In this document: one piece after another, positions 26,644 to 32,017 of the stretch
Layout of the letters: each line of letters starts with the position of its first letter
How positions within the stretch are numbered: position 1 is the stretch's first letter
NCBI GenBank assembly: GCA_012518905.1
Contig: JAAYRF010000139.1
Span: 1 to 32,017, forward strand
Direction of reading: 5' to 3'
DNA from: Bacillota bacterium
GTDB lineage: Bacteria; Bacillota; Limnochordia; DTU087
DNA: 32,017 nucleotides
Position numbers and translations under genes: made by a program
Notes under the pieces: model-generated
What the model was told of the DNA's origin: nothing
What the model saw: the letters and a program-made list of their open reading frames with translations, nothing else
The model's database searches: none

Positions 26644-28158
26644 ATGAGATTTGTGGGGATTGATGTTGGAACCACCCATTGTAAAGCAGGGCTATTTGAC
26701 GCTAGTGGCAAGAGTATTGCCATGGCCAGTGGCCAAACACCGTACCAAGATGTCGGGGGAGGCCATGTTGAGATCGAGCCAGAGGAGCTCTGGCAAGTAG
26801 TGCTCGAGACTTTGAGAGAAATCTTGCCTGGAAATACCGGCCAATCCGTTACTGCCATAGGCATTACCAGCATGGCGGAGGCCGGTTTTTTGATGGACAA
26901 GCAGACTAAGCAGCCTAGAACTCGATTCATACCATGGTTCGACGATCGGCCTAGATTCAGCGCCCATAGCCTGATGGGGCCCTTTAGTCCTTTAGAACGT
27001 TTTCAAAGAAGTGGTTTACACCCCGGCTCCAAATGGAGCTTGCCCAAGATCTTGTGGCTACGTTCGTTGGAACCAGGCATCACCGAGGGGGCCGTCTGGA
27101 TAGGTGCAGGTGACTACATAGCATATCGTCTGACGGGGAAGATCGCTACCGATTATACTCTCGCTACTCGCACCTATTGCTTTCGCCTCGATACGAGGAA
27201 TTGGGATGAAAAGCTTCTAGGAAGCTTTGATCTAGACCCCTCCCTATTTCCTCCTGCATACCCCAGTGGCCAGCCCTTGGGATTTACGCTGGAGGGTGAA
27301 AACTGGGGTCTCAATCTATCTCCCCGAGCCACCGTCTGCGTATCCGGTCACGATCATCCCTGCGCGGCCTTGGCCGTGGGGGCAACTCGGCCTGGTGTAG
27401 TCTATGATTCCATGGGTACTGCAGAAACTCTTATGGGAACCCTCACCGATGCTCTGCTAAGTGAAAAGGACTATGACTCTGGCTTTAGCTACGGTTGCCA
27501 TGTACTACCTGACCGCCTTTACTGGATGGGAGCATTATCTTCTTCCGGTGGGTCCATTGAATGGCTGCGGAGCATCATGGGCGAAGAACCCCTTAGCTAT
27601 CAAAGAATCGATGAGCTCTTAAGTGAATCGGGACCGGAACCTTCTGGCATCATATACTTGCCCTATTTGGCCGGCAGTGGAGCCCCTTGGCCTGATGTCA
27701 CTGTGCAGGGCGCTTTTGTGGGCTTACTGAGAAGACACAATCGAGGGCATCTCTTAAAGGCTGTTCTAGAGGGTACTGCCTATGAGATAGAAGCCATTCG
27801 CCAGACGGCAGAAGCTATAGTTGGCTCAGCCATTGATCAGATTATCGCTGTAGGTGGTGGGACCCGCAATAAACATTGGCTCCAGATAAAGGCCGATGTC
27901 TCGGGTTGCGAATATATAGTACCGCCGGTGGCTGAGGCTACGTTGTTGGGGGCTGCCTTGGTTGCTGCTTTAGGCTGTGGGGCACTGGAGGAAGAACAGA
28001 TTGTGGATTTGGCAAAGGTACAAAATGAGTTAGGTACCAAAGTCAGTCCCTATCTCCAAAGGCATGTATCCTATGAATATTGGTACGAAAAAGCATTCCT
28101 GGCTCTGCAGGAGCCTTTACGAAGTTACTATAATGCCGTGGTCGATGAGAGGGGCTAG
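26644..28158 (+). CDS. FGGY family carbohydrate kinase
   Basis: MRFVGIDVGTTHCKAGLFDASG, GITSMAEAG, GAGDYIAYRLTGKIATDYTLATRT, SGHDHPCAALAVGAT, EIEAIRQTAE, IIAVGGGTRNKHWLQIKADV. Confidence 0.93.
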   Translation: MRFVGIDVGTTHCKAGLFDASGKSIAMASGQTPYQDVGGGHVEIEPEELWQVVLETLREILPGNTGQSVTAIGITSMAEAGFLMDKQTKQPRTRFIPWFDDRPRFSAHSLMGPFSPLERFQRSGLHPGSKWSLPKILWLRSLEPGITEGAVWIGAGDYIAYRLTGKIATDYTLATRTYCFRLDTRNWDEKLLGSFDLDPSLFPPAYPSGQPLGFTLEGENWGLNLSPRATVCVSGHDHPCAALAVGATRPGVVYDSMGTAETLMGTLTDALLSEKDYDSGFSYGCHVLPDRLYWMGALSSSGGSIEWLRSIMGEEPLSYQRIDELLSESGPEPSGIIYLPYLAGSGAPWPDVTVQGAFVGLLRRHNRGHLLKAVLEGTAYEIEAIRQTAEAIVGSAIDQIIAVGGGTRNKHWLQIKADVSGCEYIVPPVAEATLLGAALVAALGCGALEEEQIVDLAKVQNELGTKVSPYLQRHVSYEYWYEKAFLALQEPLRSYYNAVVDERG

Positions 28159-28278
28159 TATTTTGGGCTCGCAGTTGCATGTCAATAGAATGAAAACAGG
28201 GTTTTCTGAAAGCTATGTCAACGCTGGGGCAAGGACAAGCCATGGAGATGCTCCAGGGCTGTTCCGGGAGGTAATACA

Positions 28279-29562
28279 ATGATTGGGGTAATCGCCGATG
28301 ATCTTACCGGCGCCCATGATATCGGTAGTATGTTTGCTAAGTCCGGTGCTTTGGTCCATGTTTTTACCCATACAGCACTTGATGAGCCAGCCGATTACCG
28401 CTGGGATGAGCCTGATGTGCTTATTCTAGATACCAACTCCCGCTTTGATACTCCCTCTGTTGCTTACACTAAAGTGCTTACCGCAGCTAGGAGGCTGAGG
28501 GAGTTGGGCTGCACTAAGTACTATAAGAAGATCTGCTCAGCGTTTCGGGGAAATATCGGGCCGGAGCTCGATGCTATGCTTCGCGGGATAGATGAAGATT
28601 TTGCTGTGGTAGTACCAGGGTTTCCCAAAAACGGACGACAGACTATCCATGGCATCCACTACATCCACGGGATCCCTTTGGCAGAATCGGAGTTCCGCCT
28701 AGATCCTGTCCACCCCATGACTGAATCTAACCTAGTGGAAATCCTCCAGGGTCAAACTGAGGGCCGGGTGGCCCTCGTCGATCATTCTCTGATCGAAAAG
28801 GGTCCTATCGGTTTGAGGGCGGAGGTGGAAAGGCTGGAGGGCGAGTATCAGTACGCCATCCTTGATGTAGTAAATCAAGACTCTCTAGAGATAATCGCCG
28901 AGGGACTGCGCCACTTGCCCATCTTCAGTGGAAGCTCTGCTCTAGCGGAGGAGCTGCCCATTCCACCGAAGAAGAGCCCCACTCATTACGATTTAGCTGT
29001 TCCCAAAAAGACAGATGTCGGCATTCTATGCGTAGCTGGTAGTCTCACCCCCCAAACTAAAGCCCAAGTGGAACATATGAAGGAAAGAGGCGCCCCTGCC
29101 CTTGAGCTAAGCTCCCTAGATGTGCTCACAGATAGGCGGAAGCTGGAGATAGAAAGGCTTGTGGCCCAGGCCAGCCCCAGGCTGGGGCGGGGGGAGGATG
29201 TTTTGATACACACTGCATACAGTCCCGAAGTGGTCACCCGAACTGTGGAGCTTGGTCGAGCCCAAGGACTATCCACTGAAGCAGTCTCCAGATCAGTATC
29301 CGAGGCATTGGCAGAAGTGGTCAACCAGTGTGTATACCGGGCTGGAGTAAGCCGTTTGGTTTTGGCCGGTGGCGATACCGCAGCTTCTATTTGCGCCAGA
29401 CTAAAGACCACAGGTATGCAGATCGGGCGGGAGATCGAACCGGGAATTCCTTCTTGCATTTCCCTTGGAGATCTGCATCTGTTTATGGTCTTAAAGCCCG
29501 GTAGTTTTGGAGGGTCCTCGTTCTTTACCAAGGCATGCAGGCACCTGAGAGGCAAGGGGTAG
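28279..29562 (+). CDS. Four-carbon acid sugar kinase family protein (DUF1537; OtnK/DtnK-like)
   Basis: IGVIADDLTGAHDIGSMFAKSG, YYKKICSAFRGNIGPELDAML, PGFPKNGRQTIHGIHYIHGIPLAESEFR, LVLAGGDTAASICARL, PGSFGGSSFF. Confidence 0.93.
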   Translation: MIGVIADDLTGAHDIGSMFAKSGALVHVFTHTALDEPADYRWDEPDVLILDTNSRFDTPSVAYTKVLTAARRLRELGCTKYYKKICSAFRGNIGPELDAMLRGIDEDFAVVVPGFPKNGRQTIHGIHYIHGIPLAESEFRLDPVHPMTESNLVEILQGQTEGRVALVDHSLIEKGPIGLRAEVERLEGEYQYAILDVVNQDSLEIIAEGLRHLPIFSGSSALAEELPIPPKKSPTHYDLAVPKKTDVGILCVAGSLTPQTKAQVEHMKERGAPALELSSLDVLTDRRKLEIERLVAQASPRLGRGEDVLIHTAYSPEVVTRTVELGRAQGLSTEAVSRSVSEALAEVVNQCVYRAGVSRLVLAGGDTAASICARLKTTGMQIGREIEPGIPSCISLGDLHLFMVLKPGSFGGSSFFTKACRHLRGKG

Positions 29563-29805
29563 GTGAATTCAGCGTGTCCAGTTAGTGTCCGGTGTCCATT
29601 GAAATCCTCTATCTTATTAGGTGAAGAGTCGGGATGGATGTTTTTCCCATATAATGCAAAATAGTGCAGGACTCTGGGGGTTTGCAACGAAGATTCTACC
29701 GATTTGCAACACGCCTCCCCTAAAGCTGCGATCAAGCGGGCTTCACCCCCCGTGTTCAAGATTCGGCCTTGGAGGAGCCACCTGTAAGAAGGAGAGGATT
29801 TCCCG

Positions 29806-31671
29806 ATGAAATCGATCAGAGCACGGATAATGTTGTTATTTGGGGTCTCTATGACATTGCTCTTGTCCTTGTTAGGGGTCTTGTTGTACTTGGATCTCAC
29901 TAGAACTGTGATTCCCCTGACTGAAGATATGAGCGAACAGATTGTGGAAGCTCGCAGCCAGGAAGTGAGTAACTGGCTAAATGGGCATGTAGATCAAGTG
30001 CGGCTTGTCGCCACCCAGGACATCTTCAGAAAATGGGACATACCGGCCATGGAGCGATACTTGGATCAGCACCGGCAGTTTCTGAACCCGGTCCACGAGA
30101 TGATTTTCTTCGCCGATACCACCGGGCAGTACTACACCACAGGTGGACATAGAGGCAGTATCGGCCATCGCGATTACTTCAAAGAGATCATGAAGGGCAA
30201 CAGAGATTATGTAATCAGTAGTGCTATGATCTCCAACTCCACCTCAAACCCCATTATTACCATCGCCCATGCTGTCAAAGATGACTACGGACGCATCAAG
30301 GGCATAGCAGCCGCCACAGTAGAGTTAAATACCCTCAGCCAAATCGCCACGAACATCAAGCTCGCCCGCACAGGTTACGGATTCATCATTGATGATACGG
30401 GCTTGGTTATCGCCCATCCGGATCAAAGCGTGGCGATGAATTTCAACATGCTCAAAGGCGATGAGCAGGGCTACAAAGGACTAACCGATGTCGCCAAGGC
30501 CCTTACGCAAGGGCAGAAAGGCATCAAGCGTGTTGCTCAGCCCGATGGCTCGGAGAGTATCAACATTTATACACCGATTCCCGGAACTGACGGTTTTGGG
30601 TTAGGTGTGGCCGTTCCTACCCAAGAACTCCTAGAGACAGCGCATGATGTTGTGAGACATACAGTTCTTCTTCTTTTGGTGGTAGGAGTGCTTATGTTGA
30701 GCGTCGCTTATTTCCTTGCCCAGTCGATATCCCGGCCGGTGGTTCGCTTGGCGACGGATATAGAGACTGTCGCCGGTGGAGATCTTACAGTCCAGGTCGA
30801 TGTGAAAAACAAGGATGAGTTGGGACGTATGGCAAATGCCTTTAACCGCATGGGTGAGGGCCTAAACTCTATGATTCGAGAGATCAAGGAAGTAGCAGAA
30901 CAGACTTCGGCTTCAAGTCAGCAGTTATCTGCAGCTAGCGAAGAGAGTGCTGCTGCTTCAGAGGAAGTAGCAGCAACTACTGGGCAATTGGCCAATGCTG
31001 TGGAGCAGGTCGCCAACAGTGCCGAAGACATGGCCAAAGAAGCGGAATCCATTAAGGATCTATCAGATAAGGGAAGAGAGCAGATGCTCCTAACCAGCCA
31101 GAGCATGGAGGGTATACAGCAATCTGCCGATCAATCTAGGCAAGTCATATATGGTCTAGCCGAGGCTATCAATCAGATCAATTCCATAGTCAATCTCATC
31201 TCCGACGTTGCTGAGCAAACAAACCTGTTGGCTCTTAACGCTGCCATTGAGGCAGCGCGGGCGGGGGAATATGGCAGAGGGTTTGCAGTGGTAGCCGATG
31301 AAGTTCGAAAGCTAGCGGAAATGACCCAGGGTTCTATTGTCAACATTCGAGGAATCGTCGATGCCATAAGTGATGAGACTCGTCAGGCCCTCGCTGTTTT
31401 CGATGCCAGCAATGTGGAGATCGATAAGGGTGTAGAGGGGCTATCCCAAACTCAGGCGGCTTTCGATGATATCATCGAACGGATCGATGCAGTTGTACCC
31501 CTCATCAATCAAGTGGCTAGGGCGAGTCAAGAGGTTAGGGAAGGGAGTATGGGCATAGCTGCATCCAGCCAGGAGCAGTCTGCTTCGATGGAGGAAATCG
31601 CTAGTACAGCCCAGTCTCTGGCAAGCCTAAGTGAGACATTGCAATCTCTGATTGCTGTCTTCAAGGTATAA
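29806..31671 (+). CDS. Methyl-accepting chemotaxis protein (dCache-like sensor, HAMP, MA domain)
   Basis: N-terminal TM; periplasmic Cache-like region; [43 protein letters not shown]; hairpin tip [41 protein letters not shown]. Confidence 0.96.
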   Translation: MKSIRARIMLLFGVSMTLLLSLLGVLLYLDLTRTVIPLTEDMSEQIVEARSQEVSNWLNGHVDQVRLVATQDIFRKWDIPAMERYLDQHRQFLNPVHEMIFFADTTGQYYTTGGHRGSIGHRDYFKEIMKGNRDYVISSAMISNSTSNPIITIAHAVKDDYGRIKGIAAATVELNTLSQIATNIKLARTGYGFIIDDTGLVIAHPDQSVAMNFNMLKGDEQGYKGLTDVAKALTQGQKGIKRVAQPDGSESINIYTPIPGTDGFGLGVAVPTQELLETAHDVVRHTVLLLLVVGVLMLSVAYFLAQSISRPVVRLATDIETVAGGDLTVQVDVKNKDELGRMANAFNRMGEGLNSMIREIKEVAEQTSASSQQLSAASEESAAASEEVAATTGQLANAVEQVANSAEDMAKEAESIKDLSDKGREQMLLTSQSMEGIQQSADQSRQVIYGLAEAINQINSIVNLISDVAEQTNLLALNAAIEAARAGEYGRGFAVVADEVRKLAEMTQGSIVNIRGIVDAISDETRQALAVFDASNVEIDKGVEGLSQTQAAFDDIIERIDAVVPLINQVARASQEVREGSMGIAASSQEQSASMEEIASTAQSLASLSETLQSLIAVFKV

Positions 31672-31758
31672 CGGGGTTAGTGATTCACCAAGAGAGGACG
31701 TGCCTTAGTCTCTTAGGCCTTTTCTAGGCACAGGGATAAATTTGGATTTGGAATAGAG

Positions 31759-31787
31759 GGAGGGTGGCGATTTTCGTCACCCTCCTT
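31759..31787 (+). terminator. Terminator-like hairpin after MCP gene
   Basis: GGAGGGTGGCG-atttt-CGTCACCCTCC then TTcaagTTT. Confidence 0.6.
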
Positions 31788-31974
31788 CAAGTTTGGGATT
31801 AGGCGCCGATGCGGATTTATACGAAACAAGGCCATAAATGCGGTTTGTGACACTTTGTATACATTTCGGCAACAAAAAGGCAGGAAAGTTGACAGCCTAT
31901 GGAGAACAGTACATATGCAACAAATTACTTGTAGTACAAATGCGTTATCTGTCGTTTTCTTACGGAGGTGATGC

Positions 31975-32017
31975 TTGCTTAACAAGGTAGTGGACTGTAG
32001 CCATGGAAGTCATACTA
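31975..32017 (+). CDS. Possible start of a further gene, truncated by window end
   Basis: TACGGAGGTG SD, TTG start, open to the window end (MLNKVVDCSHGSHT...). Confidence 0.3.
   Translation, partial: MLNKVVDCSHGSHT

Noticed and set aside
28064-28282. 72-aa ORF spanning the FGGY-DUF1537 gap
   Set aside because: Starts inside the FGGY gene in another frame and has no recognisable family; kept as an unexplained 120-nt gap.
29680-29805. Possible riboswitch upstream of the MCP (repeated TTTGCAACRMR, CCTAAAGCTGCGATC)
   Set aside because: MCP leaders often carry c-di-GMP riboswitches, but the GCAAAGCC-type core and tetraloop receptor are not visible.
28986-29900. 304-aa minus-strand ORF
   Set aside because: Mostly antisense to the strongly supported DUF1537 kinase; composition looks like a shadow ORF with no recognisable motif.

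Overview
The window looks like a chromosomal segment of a low-to-mid-GC Firmicutes-like bacterium (inference from strong AGGAGG-type ribosome-binding sites, TTG/GTG starts and family content). I support about 28 coding regions, two of them absent from the ORF track: a 56-aa 2[4Fe-4S] ferredoxin and a 33-aa single-TM microprotein. The left third holds a large outer-membrane-like beta-barrel protein (5' truncated), a RING-like/TM/reduced solute-binding-domain fusion, a TM1266-like regulator, ferredoxin, DeoC, a NUDIX hydrolase, a HEAT-repeat protein of unknown function, an ADP-dependent (archaeal-type) sugar kinase, YigZ, an endonuclease/exonuclease/phosphatase-family protein, threonine aldolase and CutC. 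The right two thirds is a carbohydrate region: GHL6/GH42-like hydrolase, GH4 phospho-glycosidase plus BadF-type kinase, a convergent sugar ABC importer, nitroreductase, Gfo/Idh/MocA dehydrogenase, a THUMP RNA methyltransferase, an ABC exporter, FGGY and DUF1537 kinases, and a chemoreceptor. The most novel candidate is the RING-like finger + TM + apparently half-size SBP domain protein. Other points worth checking are the diderm-type signals, the ADP-dependent kinase, a possible PTS-independent phospho-glycoside route, and several non-coding structures (a triplicated half-terminator, a switch-like leader, a hairpin between the SBP and permease genes, and a promoter/operator module). I saw no tRNA, rRNA, CRISPR array or transposon. 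All family calls come from reading motifs; no database search was possible.
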